Below are positions 1 through 6,471 of a stretch of 18,515 nt of DNA, piece after piece. Origin of the DNA: Oscillospiraceae bacterium (lineage in GTDB: Bacteria; Bacillota; Clostridia; Oscillospirales; Acutalibacteraceae). The notes beneath the pieces are model-generated. The model was not told the origin of the DNA and made no database searches. It saw only the letters and a program-made list of their open reading frames with translations. Location of the stretch: contig DXWE01000020.1 in assembly GCA_019417045.1 (NCBI GenBank), forward strand, positions 1 through 18,515, in the 5' to 3' direction. A program made the position numbers and the translations under genes. Numbering within the stretch: the stretch's first letter is position 1; each line of letters starts with the position of its first letter.

Positions 1-987
1 CCCGTACACCGTCCGGTCGGAATAGAGGTCTTCTGAGCTGTAGCTCCACAGCTCCCGGCTGTAAAACGAAACGCCGCCTGCCGTCAGCACCGGATCCTGC
101 CAGCTATAGTTGCGCTGTTCCGGCGTCAGCTGTTCGAGAGACGGTGCAAAGAGCCGCACCGGAAAGACCGTATCCAGGGCGTCGGACACCTCCAGCCGCA
201 GGGCCAGCTCGTCCGACAGCCTGTCGCTGTATCCCTTTGGCCGCTCGTACAGCCCGACAGTGTCAAAATACAGCCGGCTGTCCCGCCTCGCCAGGGCGAT
301 CACCTGCGCTTTGGTCAGGGTGGCCGTCATGCCGCCGCACGCCCCATGGGAAAAATTGTCATGTGCCAGCCCGGGCAGGGAATAGGCGGCCGTGAAGGTC
401 TGGTAGAGCGCCTCGCTCAAATCGGCAACCAGCGCAAACCGCAGCGCCTCCAGCTGCGGCCGCTGCGCCTCCTCGATCGCGCCCTCGGCGCAGAGCGCGC
501 GGTCGAGCGCCAGCAGGGTGTAGCCCTCCCGCTCGGTGCGCTCCATCGTGTCGGTGTCGTAGAAATAGAACCGGGCGCGCACCGGCTGGTCGTCCGGCAG
601 CGAGTCGAGCTGCCGCACCATCTCGTCCGAGAGGTTTTCCGGATACCCCGCGATCCGCGGCTCTGCGGGAGAGGGGAGAGATTCGTCTTCCGCTTGGCCC
701 CAGGCCACGCCGCTCTGCCGCGTGCCGAGCACCGGCCCGGTCCCCGTGGAGGAGACCGTCACCCGCCCGTCTTCCGAAACCGCAATGCCGATGTCGGACA
801 GGCCGGCGTCGGAAGCGGTTGCGGCATCGGAGGAGGGAGACGGCGCCTGACCGGACGTTTCCGGGGTGCCGCTGCAGCCGCCAAGGCCGGCTAAGAGGAT
901 CGCCGCACAGACAAGGACAGCGAATCTCTGCCATTTAGAGTACCCATATCTCATTTTGGGAGAATACCTTATTCGAATTTGTCTCAA
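1..987 (-). CDS. Large exported lipoprotein, 3' end outside the window
   Basis: This open frame runs from the upper start to the left edge without a stop (329 codons visible), so the C-terminus is missing. I chose the TTG at 987-985 because AAAGGAG at 1003-997 lies 9 nt before it; the in-frame ATG at 954 has no well-placed Shine-Dalgarno. The N-terminus is a basic segment, a hydrophobic stretch and a lipobox LGGC (Cys38), so the product should be a lipid-anchored surface protein. A low-complexity Ser/Pro/Ala linker follows. A helix-then-strand motif occurs twice: LSDEMVRQLDSLPDDQ (about 119-147, strand PVRARFYFYD) and LSDELALRLEVSD (about 257-284, strand FPVRLFA). A related stretch is found in the 80-residue protein just upstream. 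I do not recognise a catalytic domain. It is the last visible gene of the minus-strand cluster, 41 nt after the 80-residue gene, with no terminator between them. Gene reality is confident; function is unknown. Confidence 0.75.
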   Translation of the reverse strand, partial: MRQIRIRYSPKMRYGYSKWQRFAVLVCAAILLAGLGGCSGTPETSGQAPSPSSDAATASDAGLSDIGIAVSEDGRVTVSSTGTGPVLGTRQSGVAWGQAEDESLPSPAEPRIAGYPENLSDEMVRQLDSLPDDQPVRARFYFYDTDTMERTEREGYTLLALDRALCAEGAIEEAQRPQLEALRFALVADLSEALYQTFTAAYSLPGLAHDNFSHGACGGMTATLTKAQVIALARRDSRLYFDTVGLYERPKGYSDRLSDELALRLEVSDALDTVFPVRLFAPSLEQLTPEQRNYSWQDPVLTAGGVSFYSRELWSYSSEDLYSDRTVYG

Positions 988-1028
988 ACCGAGCAGCTCC
1001 TTTCCCAATAACGGCCATTGAGAATTAA

Positions 1029-1271
1029 TTATCCTTTTTCCGCCAATACCTTTGCTTTCATTTCCTGTCGATCATAATCTTGTTTAAAAAGAAACACGGG
1101 GATCAAATCGTTGCCAGAGGAAACGCTCATGGCCTGTTGCACTTCAGTTGAAATCTTTTGTAGCCAATCTAAATCCTTTTTCTCGGCAGCTGTGGAGTAG
1201 AAGATGGATCCAGTTAACAAAGCTGATATTCCCAAAACAGAGAGTGCCGTTTTTAGAAATTGCTTTTTCAT
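1029..1271 (-). CDS. 80-residue exported protein, possibly a truncated remnant
   Basis: The protein begins with a clear Sec signal peptide (MKKQFLKTALSVLGISALLT, then a probable cleavage site near STAAE, residues 26-30). The mature part is only about 50 residues. The start has an upstream AAAGGTGGG. Residues 40-68 (ISTEVQQAM followed by the strand LIPVFLFKQDYD) resemble the repeated helix-strand motif of the lipoprotein encoded next. The sequence ends abruptly at GGA TAA, soon after that motif, where a longer protein of this sort would be expected to continue. It may therefore be the leftover N-terminus of a larger secreted protein, or a small stand-alone exported protein. Its ATG overlaps the stop of the tiny upstream ORF (ATGA arrangement), which suggests translational coupling. 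No function can be assigned. Confidence 0.6.
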   Translation of the reverse strand: MKKQFLKTALSVLGISALLTGSIFYSTAAEKKDLDWLQKISTEVQQAMSVSSGNDLIPVFLFKQDYDRQEMKAKVLAEKG

Positions 1272-1360
1272 TTTACGTTCCCACCTTTCCGCACGGTTTG
1301 TGCACGTTTATATGTGTTTTCTACAAACCATCCCGGTACATTGGATATCACCCCTTTCAT
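1268..1360 (-). CDS. Possible 30-residue small protein
   Basis: A short frame (MKGVISNVPGWFVENT...GGNVK) fills the 97-nt gap between the DNRLRE lipoprotein and the 80-residue exported protein. AAAGGA at 1370-1365 precedes the ATG, though the spacing is short. An in-frame ATG at 1378, overlapping the end of the upstream gene, would give 36 residues. Its TGA overlaps the ATG of the next gene (ATGA), a typical coupling arrangement. The peptide is basic at the C-terminus and has no signal peptide or membrane segment. It could be a real small protein or simply a coupling leader; the sequence alone cannot decide. Confidence 0.3.
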   Translation of the reverse strand: MKGVISNVPGWFVENTYKRAQTVRKGGNVK

Positions 1361-1370
1361 AGTTTCCTTT

Positions 1371-2741
1371 TTATTCATCCGGATTAATAGTATCAATTCT
1401 TTCAAAAAACCAGGGCGTTTCATAAAAGTCAATACGTATGTAGGGAGAATAGAGAGAATGTTGAGGAGTCGATAGTATACAGACACCCGGTTCATCAGCC
1501 GCCTTTGCCAATAACAGACCGTTTGCCTCAATATCCCAATCCAAATCGTCAAAACCGTCTCGAACCAGCGAGGTAAGATCCAGGGCGATTCGGCCGGAGG
1601 ATGATAATGTGGTTGCACTTTCCACATTTCCGGTATGAGGACGATTATTCCATGATATGGTGTGACGTCCCCATAATTCCGTTACTCGAAATACCTCTAA
1701 TGTACAGGGTTCGGAAATATTTCCCAACACTACGGGTTGATATGAAGCCGACTGTATGTTGGCACCATATGTTTTGCAAATATAGTTAAGACGCAGCCGA
1801 AGATATTGCTCCGCCGTACCGAGAAATTCGTCTTGGCCTAAAGGAATAAAGGCAGACAGATTATCATTGTTACCCGGGTCGCCGGACCAAATGGCAGGTC
1901 CGATGAGCGTGCTGCGATAAAGATCAAACGAAGGAGAAAAAGTGAGAGGATAGTGGCTGGCATCCGAAACCACAGTGCCAGTTGGCGTAAAGGTGACTAA
2001 AAGTCTCCCGTCAGCTTGTAATGTTACATCAGTCGTTACATTCAAATAGGCTTTACCGTTGCGATCCAGCAGCGGTGCGGTGTGAATGACTCCAAGTACG
2101 GTCAGGCTGTCGGGATCATACAGTAAAATATCTTGGAGGGAGGTCACGGCAAAAGCTGCTCCTGCTGGCGGAGACACAAAAACGGAAAAGGCGCTATCCG
2201 GCGATGGTTCCCGCCAGGTGACCATAACCGTTATACCGGCTTCAGTTGGTAAGTATAGAATATCTTTTTTTCCGGTGGTCGGATAGGAAACAGCAGTACG
2301 GGAAACTCCGCACAAATCTATATAAGAAGTCAACTGCGGATTTCCGGAAGCCTCTGCAGGAAATAGCAGGAGGGTTGTGTCTGTACTTTGTATGCGTAAG
2401 GAGCGATCTGCGGTTTCCGGAAAATACATCTTACAGTCGCTTTTCCGATTTTCAAATGCCATGCCGGGTTCTTTGGACCGTACGAGATCGTTGTCGATGA
2501 GGGTAAGCTGATCGTATTCATCATAATAGGCAATAGGGGAGGTAAATAAATAGAGAGTACTGCTGCCGTCGCTGTTTTCATAAAAAAGTGTATACGGAGA
2601 TGACTTTTCCCATATCAGGTTCGCGTGCTGTGCTCTGAATATTTCCTTTTCTGCCGTTACGTGTGTGGCATCCGACTGATGACACCCTGTGGCTGCCAGC
2701 ATACTGGCAACCAGCCACACGCACATGAACTGTTTTGTCAT
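1371..2741 (-). CDS. DNRLRE-domain surface lipoprotein
   Basis: This 456-residue protein starts at the ATG at 2741, chosen because GGAGG lies 7 nt upstream and because a further in-frame ATG at 2822 would overlap the promoter. MTKQFMCVWLVASMLAATGC is a lipoprotein signal peptide with lipobox AATGC (Cys20). The C-terminal third contains the sequence hallmark of DNRLRE domains: an LEVFRVTELW strand followed by ISWNNRP (about 362-368), then LDLTSLVRDGF and NGLLL. DNRLRE-type domains are beta-sandwich modules found in large secreted proteins of Clostridia and Actinobacteria, usually near polysaccharide-binding or RHS/YD-repeat regions. The middle segment (about 60-280) is beta-rich, with GKKDILYLPTEAG-like strands, and is typical of the region before the DNRLRE module in such proteins. 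No catalytic residues are evident. It is first in the minus-strand cluster. Base composition is AT-richer than the plus-strand genes that follow. Confidence 0.75.
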   Translation of the reverse strand: MTKQFMCVWLVASMLAATGCHQSDATHVTAEKEIFRAQHANLIWEKSSPYTLFYENSDGSSTLYLFTSPIAYYDEYDQLTLIDNDLVRSKEPGMAFENRKSDCKMYFPETADRSLRIQSTDTTLLLFPAEASGNPQLTSYIDLCGVSRTAVSYPTTGKKDILYLPTEAGITVMVTWREPSPDSAFSVFVSPPAGAAFAVTSLQDILLYDPDSLTVLGVIHTAPLLDRNGKAYLNVTTDVTLQADGRLLVTFTPTGTVVSDASHYPLTFSPSFDLYRSTLIGPAIWSGDPGNNDNLSAFIPLGQDEFLGTAEQYLRLRLNYICKTYGANIQSASYQPVVLGNISEPCTLEVFRVTELWGRHTISWNNRPHTGNVESATTLSSSGRIALDLTSLVRDGFDDLDWDIEANGLLLAKAADEPGVCILSTPQHSLYSPYIRIDFYETPWFFERIDTINPDE

Positions 2742-2793
2742 ATGGCAACCTCCACTTTTATCTGCCAATATAGCACAATCATCTGCAGGTATA

Positions 2794-2822
2794 AGTATAT
2801 CATATCTATATTTTTTATTCAA
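2794..2822 (-). promoter_or_regulatory. SigA-type promoter of the DNRLRE lipoprotein cluster
   Basis: On the minus strand, TTGAAT (2822-2817) and TATACT (2799-2794) are separated by 17 bp, with a TG one base before the -10 (extended -10). Transcription would begin about 45 nt upstream of the lipoprotein ATG. Confidence 0.6.
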
Positions 2823-2835
2823 TACTTTTTCTTTT

Positions 2836-2863
2836 TTGAAAACTTTTATTGGTATTATATAAT
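2836..2863 (+). promoter_or_regulatory. Possible distal SigA-type promoter
   Basis: TTGAAA and TATAAT with a 16-bp spacer lie on the plus strand, pointing towards the alcohol dehydrogenase about 150 nt away. A G-run followed by GAGCATTTTT comes after it, with no convincing ORF. It would give a long leader for the dehydrogenase or a short untranslated RNA. AT-rich DNA produces such matches by chance. Confidence 0.3.
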
Positions 2864-2952
2864 AACGGGGGGAGCATTTTTAACAGAATTACGAAGATTT
2901 TCATGCTTAATATATTGGCTGAAAACTAAAAATAGTGGTTTTCTGATTTCTG

Positions 2953-2982
2953 TTGCAGGAAGCGGACAAGTTGTGCTATACT
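2953..2982 (+). promoter_or_regulatory. SigA-type promoter of the alcohol dehydrogenase
   Basis: TTGCAG and TATACT are separated by 18 bp, and TGTGC before the -10 gives an extended -10. The -10 ends 33 nt before the dehydrogenase ATG and just before its AAGGAGG (3001-3007), giving a short leader. Confidence 0.55.
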
Positions 2983-3015
2983 GTAACTACCAAATTCTGT
3001 AAGGAGGAACGGCAT

Positions 3016-4167
3016 ATGGCCAATCGGATCATTTTGAACGAGACATCGTATTTCGGCAAGGGCGCGATCCAGGAAATCGCCCATGAGGTACAATCGCGCG
3101 GCTGCAAGAAGGTCGTGGTGTGCACCGACCCGGACCTGCTCAAATTCCAGGTCGCCACGCTGGTGACCGACGTGCTCGACCGGGCGGGGATCGACTATGC
3201 CGTGTACAGCGACATCAAGGCGAATCCCACGATTGAGAACGTGCAGGAGGGAGTGGCGTTCTGCCGGAAGGAGGGCGCCGATCTGATCCTCGCGGTCGGC
3301 GGCGGCAGCGCGATCGACACGAGCAAGGCGATCGCGATCATCCTGACCAACCCCGAATTCGAGGATGTGCGCTCGCTCGAGGGCGCGTCTCCGACCCAGC
3401 ACAAGGCGCTGCCGATCATCGCGGTCTCGACGACCTCCGGGACGGCGGCGGAGGTGACCATCAACTATGTGATCACCGACGTGGAGAAAAACCGGAAATT
3501 CGTCTGCGCCGACCCGCACGACATCCCGCTCGTCGCGATCGTGGATCCGGACATGGTGAAGACCATGCCGAAAAAGCTGTGCGCCTCCACAGGCATGGAC
3601 GCGCTGACCCACGCGATTGAGGGGTATATCACGAAGGCGGCGTGGGAGATGACCGACATGATGCATCTCAAAGCGATCGAGATCATCTCGAAGAACCTGC
3701 GCCAGTCGGTGGCGGGCGACCCGCAGGCGCGGGAGGCGATGACGCTCGGCCAGTATATCGCCGGCATGGGATTCTCGAACGTGGGCCTCGGGATCGTGCA
3801 CAGCATGGCGCATCCCTTAAGCGCGCTGTACGACGCACCGCACGGCATTGCCTGCGCGACCATTCTGCCCTATGTCCTGGAATACAACGCCGACGCGACC
3901 GGCGAGCGGTATAAACAGATCGCCGTGGCGATGGGTGTCCAAGGCGTCGAGGGCATGTCGCAGCAGGAGTACCGCCAGGCCGCCGTGCAGGCGGTGCGGC
4001 AGCTCGGGCAGGATGTGGGGATCCCCCAGAAGGTCAGCGAGCTGGGTGTGAAGGAAGAGGATATCGACTTTCTGGCGGATTCCGCGATGGCGGACGCGTG
4101 CACGCCGGGAAATCCGAAGGATCCGACCAAGGCGGACATTGTCGCGCTGTATCGGTCGATGATGTGA
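3016..4167 (+). CDS. Iron-containing (group III) alcohol dehydrogenase
   Basis: This 383-residue protein has the usual length and motif order of the Fe-ADH family (PF00465). It has an N-terminal dinucleotide-binding domain with GGGSAIDTSKA (95-105) and a helical metal domain. The likely Fe2+ ligands are Asp195 and His199 (MDALTHAIE), His262 (GIVHSMAHP) and His276 (DAPHG). These match the FucO lactaldehyde reductase ligands with a one-residue offset. Asp38 (VVCTDPD) sits where FucO has the Asp that favours NAD over NADP. It should reversibly reduce an aldehyde to a primary alcohol in the cytoplasm, for example lactaldehyde to 1,2-propanediol, 3-hydroxypropanal to 1,3-propanediol, or butanal to butanol. 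The substrate cannot be read from sequence. The start is fixed by AAGGAGG 8 nt upstream. A VOC protein follows 15 nt later, probably co-transcribed. Confidence 0.93.
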   Translation: MANRIILNETSYFGKGAIQEIAHEVQSRGCKKVVVCTDPDLLKFQVATLVTDVLDRAGIDYAVYSDIKANPTIENVQEGVAFCRKEGADLILAVGGGSAIDTSKAIAIILTNPEFEDVRSLEGASPTQHKALPIIAVSTTSGTAAEVTINYVITDVEKNRKFVCADPHDIPLVAIVDPDMVKTMPKKLCASTGMDALTHAIEGYITKAAWEMTDMMHLKAIEIISKNLRQSVAGDPQAREAMTLGQYIAGMGFSNVGLGIVHSMAHPLSALYDAPHGIACATILPYVLEYNADATGERYKQIAVAMGVQGVEGMSQQEYRQAAVQAVRQLGQDVGIPQKVSELGVKEEDIDFLADSAMADACTPGNPKDPTKADIVALYRSMM

Positions 4168-4182
4168 CGGGGGTGCTGGTAG

Positions 4183-4554
4183 ATGATACACGGAATCCGC
4201 CTGGCGGATCTCGTCGTGGACTGTCCCGACGAGCAGAAGCTGTGCGACTTTTATGAGGGGCTGCTCGGCTGGAAGCGGACGGAGCTGTTCGGGCATCCGG
4301 CGGTTCTCAGCGAGAGCGGCGTGATGTTCCTGTTTGTGCAGGAGGAGGACTATGTCCCGCCGGTGTGGCCGGAGACGGAGGGCGAGCAGCAAAAGCAGGT
4401 GCACTTCGACTTTCTGGTACCGGACGTGAAAGCGGCGGTGGCGGCGGCCGAATCATTGGGCGCGGTCAAAGCCGCGGCGCAGTTCGGCGGCGAGAATTTC
4501 ACCACCATGCTCGATCCGGCCGGCCATCCGTTCTGTCTGTGTGCGGCCGGCTGA
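4183..4554 (+). CDS. VOC-superfamily (glyoxalase-like) protein
   Basis: This 123-residue protein shows the paired beta-alpha-beta-beta-beta layout of the vicinal oxygen chelate fold. Module one is RLADLVVDCPDEQKLCDFYEGLLGW; module two is VHFDFLVPDVKAAVAAAESLGA, ending in the signature MLDPAGHPFCLC. It is closest in appearance to the Glyoxalase_6-type group, whose members are mostly of unknown substrate and include resistance proteins, dioxygenases and lyases. Candidate metal ligands are the His in VHFDF and the acidic residues near the ends of the modules, but I cannot confirm a complete site. The ribosome binding site is weak (GGGGGTG). It follows the alcohol dehydrogenase by 15 nt and precedes a terminator, so the two form a likely two-gene operon. 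A role in aldehyde metabolism or detoxification is only a guess from that pairing. Confidence 0.85.
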   Translation: MIHGIRLADLVVDCPDEQKLCDFYEGLLGWKRTELFGHPAVLSESGVMFLFVQEEDYVPPVWPETEGEQQKQVHFDFLVPDVKAAVAAAESLGAVKAAAQFGGENFTTMLDPAGHPFCLCAAG

Positions 4555-4569
4555 TTGTCGGCCAAAACG

Positions 4570-4616
4570 GCGGCTTCTGCCATCCATCGGGATGGCGGAA
4601 GCCGCTTTGCGTTTGT
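4570..4616 (+). terminator. Rho-independent terminator after the VOC gene
   Basis: A 16-bp stem with one imperfect pair (GCGGCTTCTGCCATCC against GGATGGCGGAAGCCGC) and a short loop is followed by an interrupted T-tract (TTTGCGTTTG). The stem is strong and the T-tract only moderate. Confidence 0.65.
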
Positions 4617-4644
4617 CCATCGATCGCTTCTAATAAAAAGAGGT

Positions 4645-4673
4645 TTGCCATATACTGGATTGTATGGTATACT
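4645..4673 (+). promoter_or_regulatory. SigA-type promoter of the CmpB-like gene
   Basis: TTGCCA and TATACT are separated by 17 bp, with a TG just upstream of the -10. This lies about 95 nt before the membrane-protein ATG and just downstream of the preceding terminator. Confidence 0.55.
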
Positions 4674-4769
4674 CTTTCTCGACAGACTTCGCCCAAAGCG
4701 GACAGATAAACGGGCGTCCCGACACACCGGGTGCGGACGGCCTGGAAGAGGAACAGGGGGAGGGGCCCT

Positions 4770-5567
4770 ATGCTGTCAGACAACCGGATATCCACAGAAT
4801 CCTCGATTGCCACCCCTTCTTTGCCGTCGGATGACGGATTGGAGTACGCCGGGCAGCCGCTGCCCGCGCCGCCACTGTCCCCGGTGGCGCTTCCGGAAGA
4901 GGCATCCCCCCTGGCTCCACGGCCTGTGTTTGCAAAGGGCTGGTGCTTTGCCAAAATCTTTTTGATATTTGTCATCGGCTGCGTGATCGGCACCTATTTT
5001 GAACAGATCCTCACCCTTCTAGAAACGGGCGTCTGGGAATCCCGCAAAGGGGTGATCTACGGGCCGTTCAACCCGATCTATGGGCTGGGATTTGCGGGAT
5101 TTGTGCTGTTTCTCGGCAAAAACATGGAACAGCGCAAGTGGTATCTTACCTGGCTGTACGCCTCGCTGCTGTGCGGCGTCACCGAATATGTGCTCAACTG
5201 GCTGGGAGAGCTCATCATCGGTGCAAAATCCTGGGACTATACCGGGTATTTCCTCAATATCGACGGCCGGACCAACATCCCGTATATGCTCTTTTTCGGC
5301 GCCGGGGGATTTCTGTTTTTGAAATTCCTGTATCCGGTCCTCTCCCGGTGGATCGAGAAGATCCCCTATGCGGTCGGGCACTATGGGTTGCCGGTGCTGG
5401 TCGTGTTCATGTGTCTGAACATTCTGGTCTCGTATACGGCGCTGATCCGGCAGGCGCAGCGCCGGCAGGGCCTGCCGCCGCAGACGATTGTCGGACAGAT
5501 CTACGACGAACTGTACACGGATGAGTACTTAAAGACCGTGTTCGCCAATATGACATTCGGGTCATAA
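4770..5567 (+). CDS. CmpB-like integral membrane protein (PF06541, putative ABC-transporter type IV)
   Basis: The 265-residue protein starts at the ATG at 4770, 6 nt after GGGGGAGG; an upstream in-frame ATG at 4731 lacks such a site. The first 55 or so residues are an unusual Ser/Pro-rich cytoplasmic-type tail. About five hydrophobic membrane segments follow, beginning near AKIFLIFVIGCVIGTYFEQI. The family signatures are present: RKGVIYGPFNPIYGLG, then WDYTGYFLNIDGRTNIPYMLFFGAGG. Members of PF06541 are common in Clostridia and are annotated as putative ABC transporter permeases because of the CmpB name. Solitary copies without an ATPase, as here, have no proven function. It is monocistronic between a promoter and a strong terminator. 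Confidence 0.8.
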   Translation: MLSDNRISTESSIATPSLPSDDGLEYAGQPLPAPPLSPVALPEEASPLAPRPVFAKGWCFAKIFLIFVIGCVIGTYFEQILTLLETGVWESRKGVIYGPFNPIYGLGFAGFVLFLGKNMEQRKWYLTWLYASLLCGVTEYVLNWLGELIIGAKSWDYTGYFLNIDGRTNIPYMLFFGAGGFLFLKFLYPVLSRWIEKIPYAVGHYGLPVLVVFMCLNILVSYTALIRQAQRRQGLPPQTIVGQIYDELYTDEYLKTVFANMTFGS

Positions 5568-5583
5568 GTCTTTTCAAACAGGC

Positions 5584-5624
5584 AAGGGGATCCGCCCGGC
5601 AGACCGGGTGGATCCCCTTTTTTC
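5584..5624 (+). terminator. Strong Rho-independent terminator, possibly bidirectional
   Basis: AAGGGGATCCGCCCGG pairs with CCGGGTGGATCCCCTT (one G-U pair) across a short loop and runs into six T's. It lies between convergent genes and may also stop transcription from the minus strand, although the T-tract on that side is poor. Confidence 0.88.
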
Positions 5625-5636
5625 CGGATCACAGGG

Positions 5637-5984
5637 CTAGTCAAAAAACCGGCCCCTGTAAAAGTTTTCGTTTCCGAGCGGCTTTGCCGTCAGCCGGAAG
5701 AGCACGTTGCCGTCCGGGCAGACGACCTCCTTGCAATAGCGGCTGCTGCCGCCGACGTTTTCCAGATTTCCGCCGCTGCGGACCGCCTCCATGAGGGGGA
5801 ACAGCAGGAGCATCATTTTGGAGCAGATCCCCTGCCCGTCGGCGTTGACCGGGCAGCCGTAGGTACAGGTATAGACGTCTCCGACCTCTTCGCCGTTGCG
5901 GCAGTACCGCTCGGTACGCTCGCCGCGCAGAAACCCGATGACCTCGATCTGCCACTCGTATTCCTCGGCATACCACTTCTTCAT
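5637..5984 (-). CDS. TIGR04076-like small cysteine-containing protein
   Basis: This 115-residue protein begins MKKWYAEEYEWQIEVIGF, with AAAAGGAG 7 nt before the ATG, and ends with TAG. It has four cysteines, in YCRNG, CTYGC and YCKEVVC contexts. Its layout (an N-terminal strand, a central 'G.ICSKMMLLLFPLMEAVRSGG' helix region, then CPDGNVLFRLT) resembles the TIGR04076 family, small proteins of unknown function common in anaerobes. The match is by pattern, not alignment. A 7-bp GC stem (GGCCGGC/GCCGGCC, 6000-6028) sits directly upstream of the ribosome binding site. The gene lies downstream of rubredoxin but beyond the rubredoxin terminator, so it depends on read-through or on a promoter I could not identify. 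A redox-related role is only suggested by the cysteines and the neighbour. Confidence 0.7.
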   Translation of the reverse strand: MKKWYAEEYEWQIEVIGFLRGERTERYCRNGEEVGDVYTCTYGCPVNADGQGICSKMMLLLFPLMEAVRSGGNLENVGGSSRYCKEVVCPDGNVLFRLTAKPLGNENFYRGRFFD

Positions 5985-6051
5985 ATTGTCGCTCCTTTTG
6001 GCCGGCGGCCCCTGGTGGATTGCCGGCCCCTGTGTTGTGGTGTTACAGATT

Positions 6052-6085
6052 AAAAAACAGCGGTGGGCACGCCGGTCCACCGCTG
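6052..6085 (-). terminator. Rho-independent terminator of rubredoxin
   Basis: On the minus strand, CAGCGGTGG and CCACCGCTG form a perfect 9-bp stem with a 10-nt loop, followed by six T's. It ends the rubredoxin transcript about 36 nt after the stop codon. Confidence 0.88.
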
Positions 6086-6120
6086 CCTGCCCACGGGGAC
6101 AGAGTCCCTGCCGGGGCGCC

Positions 6121-6279
6121 TTATTGCGCTTCAAACTGGTCTTTGCCGACGCCGCACAGCGGGCACACCCAATCCTCCGGCAGATCCTCCCATTTGGTGC
6201 CGGGCGCGATGCCGTTGTCCGGATCCCCGGCCGCCTCGTCATAGACATACCCGCAGATCGTGCACACATAGGTCTTCAT
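6121..6279 (-). CDS. rub: Rubredoxin
   Basis: This 52-residue protein is an almost textbook rubredoxin. CTICGYVYDEAAGDPDNGI supplies the first CxxCGY pair (Cys6, Cys9), and DWVCPLCGVGKDQFE supplies the second CPxCG pair (Cys39, Cys42). The four cysteines bind one iron atom. The product is a cytoplasmic one-electron carrier which, in anaerobes, feeds rubrerythrin, superoxide reductase or flavodiiron proteins in oxygen and peroxide detoxification; none of those partners is encoded in this window. The ATG at 6279 follows AGGATGGGATC. The gene has its own terminator and a likely extended -10 promoter upstream, with a palindrome in the leader that could be an operator. Confidence 0.97.
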   Translation of the reverse strand: MKTYVCTICGYVYDEAAGDPDNGIAPGTKWEDLPEDWVCPLCGVGKDQFEAQ

Positions 6280-6316
6280 GATCCCATCCTGTCCTTTCTA
6301 CAAAACTCGTGTCGTC

Positions 6317-6330
6317 TTTCCAATTGGAAA
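6317..6330. promoter_or_regulatory. 14-bp perfect palindrome, candidate operator
   Basis: TTTCCAATTGGAAA reads the same on both strands. It lies in the divergent region between rubredoxin and the esterase gene, about 12-25 nt downstream of the predicted rubredoxin start site, where a bound repressor would block transcription. No regulator gene is adjacent. Confidence 0.4.
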
Positions 6331-6348
6331 AACCATCCACTGGGGAAT

Positions 6349-6360
6349 AGTATATCACGA
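6349..6360 (-). promoter_or_regulatory. Extended -10 promoter of rubredoxin
   Basis: On the minus strand, TGATATACT supplies a -10 (6354-6349) with the TGn extension. No good -35 is found 16-18 bp upstream, so only the -10 element is supported. Confidence 0.4.
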
Positions 6361-6377
6361 AATTCAAAAAAGCACTA

Positions 6378-6406
6378 TTGTATTTTGAGGAAATCCATGC
6401 TAAAAT
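6378..6406 (+). promoter_or_regulatory. SigA-type promoter of the dockerin esterase
   Basis: TTGTAT and TAAAAT are separated by 17 bp, about 65 nt before the esterase ATG. It is divergent from the rubredoxin promoter. Confidence 0.5.
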
Positions 6407-6471
6407 TACAGTCGTAATGACCGGGATTTTTGTCCATCCGGTCATCAACATACAGAGAGGGAGAAGAGACT

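Noticed and set aside
2742..2822. 27-residue N-terminal extension of the DNRLRE lipoprotein from an ATG at 2822
   Set aside because: That ATG overlaps the -35 box of the promoter and lacks a ribosome binding site; the ATG at 2741 has GGAGG and starts a clean lipoprotein signal peptide.
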